From: Candidatus Woesearchaeota archaeon
GTDB lineage: Archaea > Nanobdellota > Nanobdellia > Woesearchaeales > GW2011-AR4
DNA length: 42,553 nt
Assembly: GCA_018303185.1 (NCBI GenBank)
Contig: JAGVYR010000004.1
Location: forward strand, 1-42,553
Reading direction: 5' to 3'
Notes under the pieces: generated by a model
Told to the model about the DNA's origin: nothing
Seen by the model: the letters and a program-made list of their open reading frames with translations, nothing else
Database searches by the model: none
Made by a program: the position numbers and the translations under genes
In this document: piece after piece, positions 32,149 to 40,147 of the stretch
Numbering within the stretch: position 1 is the stretch's first letter
Layout of the letters: every line of letters begins with the position of its first letter

Positions 32149-32784
32149 ATGGCGTATCCTATAGCAAGGCACATAGTATTCCGTATTGCGAAATTATGGA
32201 TAAGAGAAGTACACGGCATTGAGAATGTTCCAAACAACGGCCCATTCATAATAGCAGCCAACCACTCAAGCTACTTTGACCATTTCTGCCTCGGCCATGT
32301 AGTAATCTACAAAAAAAACAGATATTTGCATTTCCTCGCGAAAAAAGAGCATTTTGACACAGCATTCCAGAGGCTGTGGCACAGATATAGCAGGGCAATA
32401 CCTGTGGACAGGGAATCCGGCGGCGAAGACGCACTCAAACAGGCAATATCCAGGCTGAAAGGGAATGCGGTAATAGGCATATATCCTGAAGGCACCAGAA
32501 GCCTCACAGGCAAGATCCAGAAGGCAAAAACAGGAGTGGCAAGGCTGGCACTCGGAGCAAAAGTGCCTGTTGTTCCGGTAGGCCTTATCGGGACATTTAA
32601 CATACTTCCGAAAGGAAGAAACATCCCAAAAATGAAAAGAGCCATCGTGAATATAGGCAGGCCGATATCCTTTGATAAATACTACGGCCGAAAAACAACC
32701 AAAAGGCTTTTAAGAGAAGTTACAAAATGCATCATGAAAGAAATAGCAAAACTCTGCGGGCAGAAATACCGCTTCAGGAACTGA
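32149..32784 (+). CDS. PlsC-family 1-acylglycerol-3-phosphate acyltransferase, second copy
   Basis: A 211-residue paralogue of the preceding gene, of identical length and motif positions: NHSSYFD (H39, D44) and YPEGTRS (114-117 EGTR region). Start at ATG 32149, 1 bp after the upstream stop; a longer in-frame reading from a TTG at 32113 would overlap the first gene and is rejected. The two copies have diverged elsewhere, so they may prefer different acyl donors or act on successive positions. Followed directly by gpsA. Confidence 0.88.
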   Translation: MAYPIARHIVFRIAKLWIREVHGIENVPNNGPFIIAANHSSYFDHFCLGHVVIYKKNRYLHFLAKKEHFDTAFQRLWHRYSRAIPVDRESGGEDALKQAISRLKGNAVIGIYPEGTRSLTGKIQKAKTGVARLALGAKVPVVPVGLIGTFNILPKGRNIPKMKRAIVNIGRPISFDKYYGRKTTKRLLREVTKCIMKEIAKLCGQKYRFRN

Positions 32785-32785
32785 T

Positions 32786-33769
32786 ATGAAAGTCTCAATA
32801 ATAGGGGCAGGAAGCTTTGGAACAACCCTTGCCATGCTGGCAGCTGAAAATTCCGAACAGGTTAGCCTGTGGGCAAGGAACAAGGAACTTGCAGAGGCGA
32901 TAAACTCCTGCAGGGAAAACGAAAAGTACCTTCCTGGCGCAAAACTCCCAAAAAAAGTCTTGTGCACAAACTCCCTCAGGGAATCTGTCGGCGGCGCAGA
33001 TATAGTAGTAAACGCTGTGCCATCCCAATTTACAAGAAAAAATGCCGAGAATTATAAAAAGTTCATAAGCAAAAGCGCAATTGCAGTGAACGTGGCTAAG
33101 GGGATAGAAATAGATACCGGAAAAACAATGTCGCAGGTGCTTAGGGATGTTCTTGGGAAGAATGTGCCGATAGTGGCGCTTTCGGGCCCCAACATAGCCG
33201 AGGAGATAAGCAAGAGAAAACCTACAGCTACAGTGATAGCGTCTGACAATCCAGCTTCACTGCAAAATGTGAAAGACGCATTCCACACAGAATACTTCAA
33301 AGTTCTCCCGCATGATGATGCCATCGGGATAGAGGTATGCGGTGCCATAAAAAACATAGCAGCAATCGCGACAGGAGTATGCGACGGCCTTGGATACGGA
33401 GACAACGCAAAGGCATCAATTATAACGCTCGGGCTCATGGAGATGAGCTTAGTAGGGCAGCATCTTGGGGCAAAGAGGGGCACATTCTACGGAATTGCTG
33501 GAGTAGGAGACCTTGTTGCAACCTGCACCAGCAAGCTAAGCAGGAACAGGTTCGTAGGCGAAAATCTCGCCAAAGGCAAAAATATAGCCCAAATACAGCA
33601 GGAGATGCACGGCATGGTAGCAGAAGGGGTTATGACCACAAAGGCAGTATATAATCTATCAAAGAAGATGAACATAAGCCTACCCCTTACATCAGAGGCA
33701 TATCATGTGCTCTATGAAAATAAAAATCTGAAGGACGCCATTTCAGACCTCCTGAACACTTTTGACTAG
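32786..33769 (+). CDS. gpsA: NAD(P)-dependent sn-glycerol-3-phosphate dehydrogenase, bacterial type
   Basis: A 327-residue GpsA. It reduces dihydroxyacetone phosphate to sn-glycerol-3-phosphate for glycerophospholipid synthesis. N-terminal Rossmann motif IIGAGSFGTTLA (GxGxxG at 7-12), the conserved SGPNIAEEI and AKGIE segments, catalytic lysine region GAIKNIAAIATGVCDGLGYG (K189), and GVGDLVATCTSKLSRNR. This is the bacterial/eukaryotic enantiomer enzyme, not the archaeal G1P dehydrogenase. Together with the two upstream PlsC genes it forms a coherent bacterial-type lipid cassette. Its gene is convergent with rpsB. Confidence 0.95.
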   Translation: MKVSIIGAGSFGTTLAMLAAENSEQVSLWARNKELAEAINSCRENEKYLPGAKLPKKVLCTNSLRESVGGADIVVNAVPSQFTRKNAENYKKFISKSAIAVNVAKGIEIDTGKTMSQVLRDVLGKNVPIVALSGPNIAEEISKRKPTATVIASDNPASLQNVKDAFHTEYFKVLPHDDAIGIEVCGAIKNIAAIATGVCDGLGYGDNAKASIITLGLMEMSLVGQHLGAKRGTFYGIAGVGDLVATCTSKLSRNRFVGENLAKGKNIAQIQQEMHGMVAEGVMTTKAVYNLSKKMNISLPLTSEAYHVLYENKNLKDAISDLLNTFD

Positions 33770-33788
33770 GTCTGGCCACTACGCGGCA

Positions 33789-34400
33789 TCATTCCTCGCT
33801 GAAGTCCTCTATAGTGTACTTGAAGTCCTTGGCATTCTTTATCATGCCCTTGGCTATCATGTACTCCCTTGCAAGTATCCAGAAGAACAGCCCAAGAGAT
33901 TTTTTGCCCTTGTTGTTGCACGGCACTACAAGGTCGATATTATTCGACTGGTTGTTAGTATCGCACAATGCTATGACTGGTATTCCTGCCTTTACAGCGT
34001 CTGCTATTACATTCCTGTCAGGCCACGAGTCTGTCACAAGCACTATTTTTACCTCAATATAATTTTCAAGCTGTGGATTTGTCATTATTCCTGGCGGATA
34101 CCTTCCGGCAAAAGCCCTTATTCCAGTAAGCTTGCTGAGCATCCTCAATGGCTTCCAGCCGCTCTCACGCCTGCTTACTATGAGGACATCTTCCGGGTCA
34201 TAATTGGAAAGGAATCTTGCCGCTATCCGTATTCTTTCATCAATCTTCTGAAGATTGAGCACAGAAAGCCCGTCAGGCCTTGTCTTGTAGATGAAATTTT
34301 CCATATACTTTGTCTTGAACTTTGTCCCGATATGTATTCCCGCCTTTAGATACTCGTCTGTAGGCACTAAAAACTGGTCTTCTGCCATCTTCTCCTCCAT
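33789..34400 (-). CDS. rpsB: Small ribosomal subunit protein uS2 (S2p)
   Basis: A 203-residue archaeal/eukaryotic-type uS2. Recognisable parts: YLKAGIHIGTKFKTKYMENF, YKTRPDGLSVLNLQKIDERI, then RFLSNYDPEDVLIVSRRESG, GRYPPGIMTNPQ, DSWPDRNVIADAVKAGIPVI and ALCDTNNQSNNIDLVVPCNN, all typical. It binds the body/head junction of the 30S subunit. Start choice: ATG 34400 has leaderless spacing to the TATA box at 34420-34427; ATG 34388 (MAEDQFL) is preceded by ggagga and is a real alternative. Convergent with gpsA. Confidence 0.96.
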   Translation of the reverse strand: MEEKMAEDQFLVPTDEYLKAGIHIGTKFKTKYMENFIYKTRPDGLSVLNLQKIDERIRIAARFLSNYDPEDVLIVSRRESGWKPLRMLSKLTGIRAFAGRYPPGIMTNPQLENYIEVKIVLVTDSWPDRNVIADAVKAGIPVIALCDTNNQSNNIDLVVPCNNKGKKSLGLFFWILAREYMIAKGMIKNAKDFKYTIEDFSEE

Positions 34401-34419
34401 CAATCCGAATGTCTGCCCT

Positions 34420-34427
34420 TTTTATAA
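34420..34427 (-). promoter_or_regulatory. TATA box of rpsB
   Basis: ttataaaa on the minus strand, 20-27 nt before ATG 34400. Confidence 0.5.
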
Positions 34428-34501
34428 CCTCAGGCAGCTATGCACAGTTCCCATAGCCGGGAAAAGCGCTTCGGTAATGCACAAAAGGAAGCTGACTTAA
34501 T

Positions 34502-35053
34502 TTATAAAGGTTGCGCTTTGAATTCCGCTATTTCCTCGTATACAGGCCCGCCTGCGGCAAGGGCGCTTTTCATGAGGAAGAATGAAGAGACACTTACATC
34601 TGCCCCTGAAAAATCGGCGTTCTTCAGTGCACCGGCCAATTTTTCGGTTTCGCAGGAGCTCTTTACCCTAGCTATAGTAATGTGCGGCTTATAGCCGCTT
34701 TCCCTCCTGAACAGCCCGTGCTTCTCAAGAGCCGAATCGACCTTTCTCTGCAGTTCGATAGCATCTTCCTCAGGATATATTCCTGCCCAGACGACCCTCG
34801 CCGTTCTCTCATTTGGAAAAAACCCAATATTTTTTACCGAAAAAGAAAAATTCCAGAATTTGATGCCAGAAAGGGCCGCGACGGCAGAATCTGCGGCTTT
34901 ATCTGAAATCTCACCCAGAAACTTTAAAGTCAGGTGAATATTCTCCTTTTTGACAAATCTTAAGTCTCCTGCCTCCGGCCCGAACAGCCGCTTCATCGAT
35001 GAGAGGCTGTCTCTGGCCGCTTCAGGAATTTTTACTGCTATGAATGCCCTCAT
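34502..35053 (-). CDS. thpR: RNA 2',3'-cyclic phosphodiesterase (2H phosphoesterase)
   Basis: A 183-residue ThpR/LigT-family protein with the two catalytic HxT motifs: HLTLKF (H40, T42) and HITIAR (H124, T126). It opens with MRAFIAVKIPE, as usual. It hydrolyses 2',3'-cyclic phosphate ends of RNA; homologues also ligate tRNA halves in vitro. Length is normal. It lies between rpsB and a TRAM-domain gene on the same strand, with a small A/T-rich gap on each side. Confidence 0.93.
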   Translation of the reverse strand: MRAFIAVKIPEAARDSLSSMKRLFGPEAGDLRFVKKENIHLTLKFLGEISDKAADSAVAALSGIKFWNFSFSVKNIGFFPNERTARVVWAGIYPEEDAIELQRKVDSALEKHGLFRRESGYKPHITIARVKSSCETEKLAGALKNADFSGADVSVSSFFLMKSALAAGGPVYEEIAEFKAQPL

Positions 35054-35095
35054 GAGAATAAAAATAAAGCAACAAAAAATAAAAATATGACCGGG

Positions 35096-35446
35096 TTAAT
35101 TGTTGTCTTCTTCGCCGAAATCTTCTGAGTCAAAGTTTTCTTCCTGCTGGTAATCCTGCGGCTCTTCCCCAGAACCGCTTCTTTCCTCAGAGCTGTAGGA
35201 CTCTTCCCGATTATCAGATTCCTGCTTTGGCGCTGAGCCGGCACCGGCAACTTCAGCAAATCCTACATTCTTCAGGACTCTTGTAACCCTTATCTTCACT
35301 TCCTGGTCCTTGCTTGTCCCAGGCACGAACAGGACAAAACCATCCTTCTTCGCAATCCCGTCGCCTTTCTCGCCGACGGCCTCTATCTTCACATTCAGCT
35401 CATCCCCGACCTTTACAGGGGCAAATCTTCTTCCCATTTGCATCTC
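35096..35446 (-). CDS. TRAM-domain RNA-binding protein with acidic tail
   Basis: A 116-residue protein with a single TRAM domain (about residues 8-65: PVKVGDELNVKIEAVGEKGD, GIAKKDGFVLFVPGTSKDQE). Small TRAM proteins bind structured RNA and act as RNA chaperones in archaea. Here the domain is followed by a 45-residue low-complexity tail very rich in E, S, D and Q, and such a tail may control RNA binding. The ATG at 35446 is chosen because aaggtga lies 8 nt upstream; a GTG at 35455 is in frame but overlaps that site. Confidence 0.85.
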   Translation of the reverse strand, partial: EMQMGRRFAPVKVGDELNVKIEAVGEKGDGIAKKDGFVLFVPGTSKDQEVKIRVTRVLKNVGFAEVAGAGSAPKQESDNREESYSSEERSGSGEEPQDYQQEENFDSEDFGEEDNN

Positions 35447-35540
35447 TAACTTCACCTTATCTGATTTTTACCTTCTTGCGAAGGCTATCTTGCCAAAGGC
35501 AATGCCAGAAGTTTATCCTGTCAGTATTTAAATTTATGGT

Positions 35541-36563
35541 TTATTCAATATTCAGAATTACCTTGCCTATATTCTTTCTCCCCTCTATAAAACCGTGAGC
35601 TTTGGCTACATCCTCAAACGAAAACTCCTTTGATATGACGGGGTCAAAAACCCCCTTCTTTATTTTTTCCAGTATTTTTTCCATGGCATCCATGAAAAAT
35701 TCGTTTTTATCCCACATCGGCAGCAGGTTCAGGCCTATAAAACCATGATTTTTGAATATCAGGCTTATAGGGTTGATAAGGTAATTTTTCCTCATCTTCA
35801 GCCATTTCGAAATTATGTTCTTCGCCTCTCCAATTTTTATTCCTGAAAGGCCGTAAGTTATTACCTTCCCGCCCTGCTTAAGAATCTCCCTGTCTTTTTT
35901 CAGGTATTCGAAGCCGACACTGTCAAGCACGACGTCAACACCTTCTGCATTTATCTTCTTTATTTCATCCACAAAATCCTGCTTCCGGTAATTAATAGGA
36001 TGCTCAACCCCCACGCTTCTTATATAGCTGCACTTTTCATCAGAGCCGACAGTTCCATAAAGCACGCATTTCTTATCTTTGGCAATCTGGACGGCCGCAA
36101 GCCCTACTCCCCCAGCACATGAGTGTATGAGGATATGCTCATTTTCCCTTATCCTAGCACACTCGTTAAGGGCCATCCAGGCAGTGAGGTAATTTATTGG
36201 TATTGCCGCCCCTTTCTGGAAGCTAAAATTTTCAGGCAGCATGAACGTCTTATTCTCTTTTGCCCTTGACAAAGTCGCATAACTCCCAAATTTTGTCAGG
36301 CAAAACACCCTATCGCCACTTTTGACCTTTTTCACCCCGCTCCCGACTTCCCTGACCACGCCTGAGCATTCATAACCAGGAACAAACGGAACAGGCGGCG
36401 CTTCAGGATAAAAGCCGACCCTCATAAGGGTGTCAGCGAAATTAACCCCTGCCGATTTCACTTCAACTATAACGTCATCATCCTCTTCAGGAGAAATATC
36501 CGGAACATCTTCAATATTGAGCACATCCGCGCCCCCATATTTTGTGATTGCTATCTGCCTCAT
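35541..36563 (-). CDS. Medium-chain dehydrogenase/reductase, quinone-oxidoreductase-like
   Basis: A 340-residue MDR protein: catalytic GroES-like domain (EVKSAGVNFADTLMRVGFYP, VPGYECSGVVREVGSG) followed by an NAD(P)-binding Rossmann domain (HSCAGGVGLAAVQIAKDKK). The zinc-ligand pattern of true alcohol dehydrogenases is missing, as in quinone oxidoreductase and VAT-1-like members. It probably reduces an enone or enoyl substrate with NADPH. Last gene of the CoA operon, 32 bp after the fused CoA-transferase. Start at ATG 36563; the upstream TTG at 36578 is less likely because agggata is well placed as the ribosome-binding site. Confidence 0.85.
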   Translation of the reverse strand: MRQIAITKYGGADVLNIEDVPDISPEEDDDVIVEVKSAGVNFADTLMRVGFYPEAPPVPFVPGYECSGVVREVGSGVKKVKSGDRVFCLTKFGSYATLSRAKENKTFMLPENFSFQKGAAIPINYLTAWMALNECARIRENEHILIHSCAGGVGLAAVQIAKDKKCVLYGTVGSDEKCSYIRSVGVEHPINYRKQDFVDEIKKINAEGVDVVLDSVGFEYLKKDREILKQGGKVITYGLSGIKIGEAKNIISKWLKMRKNYLINPISLIFKNHGFIGLNLLPMWDKNEFFMDAMEKILEKIKKGVFDPVISKEFSFEDVAKAHGFIEGRKNIGKVILNIE

Positions 36564-36595
36564 CAATATCCCTTTCAATGTTTCTTACGATTCAT

Positions 36596-38053
36596 TTAAA
36601 AAAGTTTGTATCTCATATTGTTCGGATCAATTGCATCCAGCAGGCTGGCGTCATAATCACTTATAGCAGGCAGCCGCTTTGCATTTGAGCTCTTAACCAA
36701 AAACCCGGTATTTTTAATCATCTCCTCAACGCTCGAGTGGCTGAATACAGACAATATCTCCGGCCTTTTTCCCAGCTTAAGTACGCCGAGGTTTGTCACA
36801 ACTATGGTGTCCTTTTCAGTGCTGCTTGTCACAAAATCAACTTTCTCCACAAAGGTCTGTTTTGTGTGCCTTGCTGTTATTATAACGGCATTTTTGCACA
36901 TGTTCCTAAGTGTGACGGCGCCAGCAGGCCCGGGAAGCTTTACCTTAGGCCTTTTGTAGCCGCCTATGCACGTCATGTTGACATCGCCGTTTCCGGCTAT
37001 CTGCACAGCCCCAAAGAACATAATGTCTATCTTTCCTTTAACAGCATAATCCCACACTTCAGGAAGCTCCATGAATTTTTCTTTCTCCCTTATGGCTTTT
37101 ATCGTGACAGACGAATATGCAGGTTCCCTCAAAACAGGGTTTATCGCTCCGCTGCCGCAGTTGAAGTAATCGAACCTCTTTTTTGATGCCTTTGCAAACA
37201 TTGCAGCAATCATAGGAAGCGGAGAAGCGACTCCTGTGGCAGCAGAATCGCCTTCGCCTATCAATCCTGCAAGCGCAACTATCATATCGTCCACTGATTT
37301 TTTTTCATCCTGCGATTTTTCCAAATGTTCCTTCGGCTTGATTCCGAAATGAGACCTTATTCCGCTGATGCCATAATCATAGAACCCAAAACATGCTGTC
37401 GGCGAAGCCCCATTTGGGCAATGCACAAGAAAATCCACATTTTCTTTCTCCAGCGTAGGCTCTTTTATTTTTTCCACAATCTTCTCAGCGCTTACTATCA
37501 CTTTTTTGCTTGCAGACGCGATAAGCCTGTCAATCAGCGGATCTTCAATCAGGACATTTCCATCCGAATCAGCATACTGCGCGTGGATGAGCGCAAAGTC
37601 CGGCGTTAAAGCAGGAACTCTTATGTTTTCTCCGGATTTTTCATATCTGTTGAATTTTAGGTAGTCTGTTCCTGCGAATCCTGATATTTCAGCAAATTTT
37701 TCCCCCGAAGCACCGGCCTTCAAAGCAGCAATTATCTCCAGCATGTCCGTCTCTTTCCATTCAATAATGCCCCGTTCGACGGCTTTCCTCCAATTTGAAG
37801 GAATGATGAACCCATCCTCGCATGAAAAACCGTTGAAGCCGAAAATAGCGCTCTTAATGCATCCGTGCTTTATCAGCACATCAGTGGGAAAAGGATTTGG
37901 GATGCTGACTGTCCTGAGGCCCTTCCTGCCCTGCCTCACCATCCCGTAAACCAGCGCCATCGGGGCCCTGTTCAGCTCCATTCCAGAGAAAGTTATGAAG
38001 CTGCCGTCTTTTATTTCCGATACAGCCTCGCCCAATCCCAGGAGTTTTGTCAT
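36596..38053 (-). CDS. Fused two-domain CoA-transferase-family protein (GctA-GctB/IpdAB-like), 485 aa
   Basis: Residues 1 to about 235 correspond to the alpha subunit and about 250-485 to the beta subunit of family I CoA-transferases, here in one chain. Alpha-type: IKDGSFITFSGMELNRAPMA and HAQYADSDGNVLIEDPLIDR. Beta-type: GEGDSAATGVASPLPMIAAM, then FGAVQIAGNGDVNMTCIGGY. At the place where glutaconate CoA-transferase carries its acceptor Glu (FEAGG), this reads FNCGSG. It may therefore act as an IpdAB-like acyl-CoA ring-opening hydrolase rather than a transferase; that is inference. It overlaps the preceding gene by 4 bp (ATGA). Substrate unknown. Confidence 0.75.
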   Translation of the reverse strand: MTKLLGLGEAVSEIKDGSFITFSGMELNRAPMALVYGMVRQGRKGLRTVSIPNPFPTDVLIKHGCIKSAIFGFNGFSCEDGFIIPSNWRKAVERGIIEWKETDMLEIIAALKAGASGEKFAEISGFAGTDYLKFNRYEKSGENIRVPALTPDFALIHAQYADSDGNVLIEDPLIDRLIASASKKVIVSAEKIVEKIKEPTLEKENVDFLVHCPNGASPTACFGFYDYGISGIRSHFGIKPKEHLEKSQDEKKSVDDMIVALAGLIGEGDSAATGVASPLPMIAAMFAKASKKRFDYFNCGSGAINPVLREPAYSSVTIKAIREKEKFMELPEVWDYAVKGKIDIMFFGAVQIAGNGDVNMTCIGGYKRPKVKLPGPAGAVTLRNMCKNAVIITARHTKQTFVEKVDFVTSSTEKDTIVVTNLGVLKLGKRPEILSVFSHSSVEEMIKNTGFLVKSSNAKRLPAISDYDASLLDAIDPNNMRYKLF

Positions 38054-38853
38054 GCCACTATCTCCCTGCCTATTGCGCTGAGAACATTGCGCCTGTCTAT
38101 GTTTCTAAGTATTCTAAGCTCTGCGGACGAAGGCTCTTTAGTAACAGGTATATTTTTAGGGACAATCGGCTTGAACGACATCTTAGACAGGACTTCTTCC
38201 AGGCTCGACCATGGATGTATTGACAGTATTCTCATCTTCCCGCCCGCGAAGTCAAAGACGCACAATGGGGTTATGCACAGCAGAGGGCCGCCTTTAATTC
38301 CCAGCCTTTTTCTTATGCCATGCCCTATCCCGGAAACATAGTCAACCTTCCTGACAAGGCGCCTTTTTGAATGCTCAAGCGTAAAGATGAAAGTTTTTTT
38401 TGCAAGCTGCGATATCGATGAAGTCCCTATAGGGCCCGGGCCCCTGACTTTCACCTTTCCGTCTTTTCCCTTTAGCCCTATGAGGTTTGTATTGCCCTCC
38501 ATGTCAATCTGCATCCCTGATATGAAGAAAGTGTCGCAAAGCATGCCGGCTTTTGACGGTCCGGCTACGCCCAATATCCTGTCATGGGCCTCGGCATATT
38601 CCACTATCCGGTGCGACCTTGATTTTGTGTTTGAAGTCCACGCAGCAGGGTTGAGCTCGAATCCACGGTCATACCCGACTCCATGCCTTATCCTGAGCGA
38701 AGGAGAATAGAGTTTCTGCGACAGCAATGAAGCGGCCAGCATAAGCTCGGCGTTCAGCCCTATCGCTGCAGAGTCATCATCCTTCAGCTCCCTTGCAACA
38801 ACACATGCAAGGAGTTCGCCTATAGAATATTTGCCATGCACCCTATCGCTCAT
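38050..38853 (-). CDS. CoA-transferase-family beta subunit (GctB/IpdB-like), 267 aa
   Basis: Beta-type subunit with AELMLAASLLSQKLYSPSLR, then the signature FFISGMQIDMEGNTNLIGLK, GPGPIGTSSISQLAKKTFIF and DYVSGIGHGIRKRLGI. The first segment ends RIRHGVG, without the acceptor glutamate of classical transferases, a feature shared with IpdB-type proteins. Overlaps the alpha gene by 11 bp and the fused gene by 4 bp, so the three are co-translated. Likely partner is the 299-aa alpha protein. Confidence 0.78.
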   Translation of the reverse strand: MSDRVHGKYSIGELLACVVARELKDDDSAAIGLNAELMLAASLLSQKLYSPSLRIRHGVGYDRGFELNPAAWTSNTKSRSHRIVEYAEAHDRILGVAGPSKAGMLCDTFFISGMQIDMEGNTNLIGLKGKDGKVKVRGPGPIGTSSISQLAKKTFIFTLEHSKRRLVRKVDYVSGIGHGIRKRLGIKGGPLLCITPLCVFDFAGGKMRILSIHPWSSLEEVLSKMSFKPIVPKNIPVTKEPSSAELRILRNIDRRNVLSAIGREIVA

Positions 38854-39742
38854 TTTTCAGCCTCAAAGATTCAAGCCTTTTCATTCCAATCTTACGGACG
38901 TAATCGGAATGGTCTTTCGGCCCAAAAACGTATTTTTCGAGGTAATCCGCGAAAGCACCGTTTTTGCAGCATTCCACGTATTCCCTATAATGGGCAAGGT
39001 CAGGAACATAAAACCCATTGGACGCCCCGGGGTGGGATCCGAAAGGAGCCTCGATTACTTTTGCCCCTGTTATAATCGTCCTTTCAGGATTTCGCATAAT
39101 TGCCTTATTATCAACTATTTTTTCAACACTTACAAAAACTTCCCTGCCAGCCTGAGCAATCTCACTCTCGCAAAATTGCCTTCCAAGGAAAAGGTTTTCC
39201 GGAAGCTGAACATTTCCATATATGTCCGATACCCCCGCATGGATAAAGCTTATGTCTATCCCTATTTTAGGAATTTTCATGTATCTTTTTCCGCCAACCG
39301 CAACTTCTCTCAGGGATTTGTTAAGCTTAGGCAAGTCAGTGCCTACAGCCCCCGGCCACAGGATGTAAGGGATGTTATAGATTCCGGCCTTCAGGGCCAT
39401 GTGCCATATGCATTCATCGCATTCCCACACCTTTATTTTTCCGTATTCTGCGGCTTTCCTGAAATTAGGCGCAACACCCGCTATCTTCTCAAAAGCGACA
39501 CAGGAAGTGACTACCTTACTGACACATCCCGCGCCTATGAGCATGTCTGTCTCTATGCCCGAAGTCGGGCCCGAAACAATTGTCAGGTTTTTTATCCCCT
39601 TCCTTATAATCTCCCTGACAAAGACCATAGGAGGGTTCATATAAGAGAATCCGCTGAGCCCTATTGTCATCCCCGGCTTAACCTTTGCTATGGCTTCCTT
39701 TAAGCTGGTAGTGCTGTTTTGCCTTCCTGCCATGATATTCAT
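38843..39742 (-). CDS. CoA-transferase-family alpha subunit (GctA/IpdA-like), 299 aa
   Basis: Alpha-type subunit: KVKPGMTIGLSGFSYMNPPM near the N-terminus, NLTIVSGPTSGIETDMLIGA, KVWECDECIWHMALKAGIYN and FIHAGVSDIYGNVQLPEN. The acidic pair in VWECDECIW lies near where IpdA-type enzymes carry a catalytic glutamate (from memory). Its ATG follows the DUF35 stop directly, and the beta gene starts inside its 3' end. Probably forms a heteromeric enzyme with the 267-aa beta protein. Confidence 0.78.
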   Translation of the reverse strand: MNIMAGRQNSTTSLKEAIAKVKPGMTIGLSGFSYMNPPMVFVREIIRKGIKNLTIVSGPTSGIETDMLIGAGCVSKVVTSCVAFEKIAGVAPNFRKAAEYGKIKVWECDECIWHMALKAGIYNIPYILWPGAVGTDLPKLNKSLREVAVGGKRYMKIPKIGIDISFIHAGVSDIYGNVQLPENLFLGRQFCESEIAQAGREVFVSVEKIVDNKAIMRNPERTIITGAKVIEAPFGSHPGASNGFYVPDLAHYREYVECCKNGAFADYLEKYVFGPKDHSDYVRKIGMKRLESLRLKNER

Positions 39743-40138
39743 CTAGCCAACAGGCCTGAATTTTATCCAGTAATGTATTATTCCGGAATCGCCGTCCACA
39801 TAATATTTTCTCAGGCACGATTCAACTTTCATCCCGACATGCACCTTGCCCGATTCAACAATCTGCGCAGTCATCTTCGGGCCATCATCAAGCTCTATTA
39901 TAGCCACAGTGTAAGGGACATGCTTTTCAAATCCGCTCGAGGCAGTGCGCACTTCAGAATAAGCATAAATCTTTCCGGTTCCTTTAAACCTATAATCTTC
40001 AAGCTCCCGGCTGCCGCATTTTTTGCACAATCTCGCAGCGGGAAAATGCAGCTTTGAGCATTTTCTGCATTTAGACCCAAGCAGGAAATTTCCTTTCCTT
40101 ATCCTTCTCCATCCCATGACAACATTCGATACATTCAT
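39743..40138 (-). CDS. DUF35 zinc-ribbon/OB-fold acyl-CoA-associated protein
   Basis: A 131-residue protein with an N-terminal rubredoxin-like zinc ribbon (C24-x2-C27 and C38-x2-C41) and an OB fold (GTGKIYAYSEVRTASSGFEK, then YTVAIIELDDGPKMTAQIVE). In archaea, DUF35 proteins bridge acetoacetyl-CoA thiolase and HMG-CoA synthase in one complex that channels the intermediate. Here it lies directly after a thiolase homologue and two genes after HMG-CoA synthase, consistent with that role. The ATG at 40138 was chosen; a GTG at 40147 abuts the upstream stop. Confidence 0.88.
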   Translation of the reverse strand: MNVSNVVMGWRRIRKGNFLLGSKCRKCSKLHFPAARLCKKCGSRELEDYRFKGTGKIYAYSEVRTASSGFEKHVPYTVAIIELDDGPKMTAQIVESGKVHVGMKVESCLRKYYVDGDSGIIHYWIKFRPVG

Positions 40139-40147
40139 AGCAACCAC

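Noticed and set aside
33762-34349. 195-codon open frame on the plus strand
   Set aside because: Antisense to rpsB, whose product is unmistakable.
38831-39703. 290-codon open frame on the plus strand
   Set aside because: Lies wholly antisense to the alpha CoA-transferase gene, which has clear family motifs; composition is rich in Tyr, Arg and Phe with no family resemblance.
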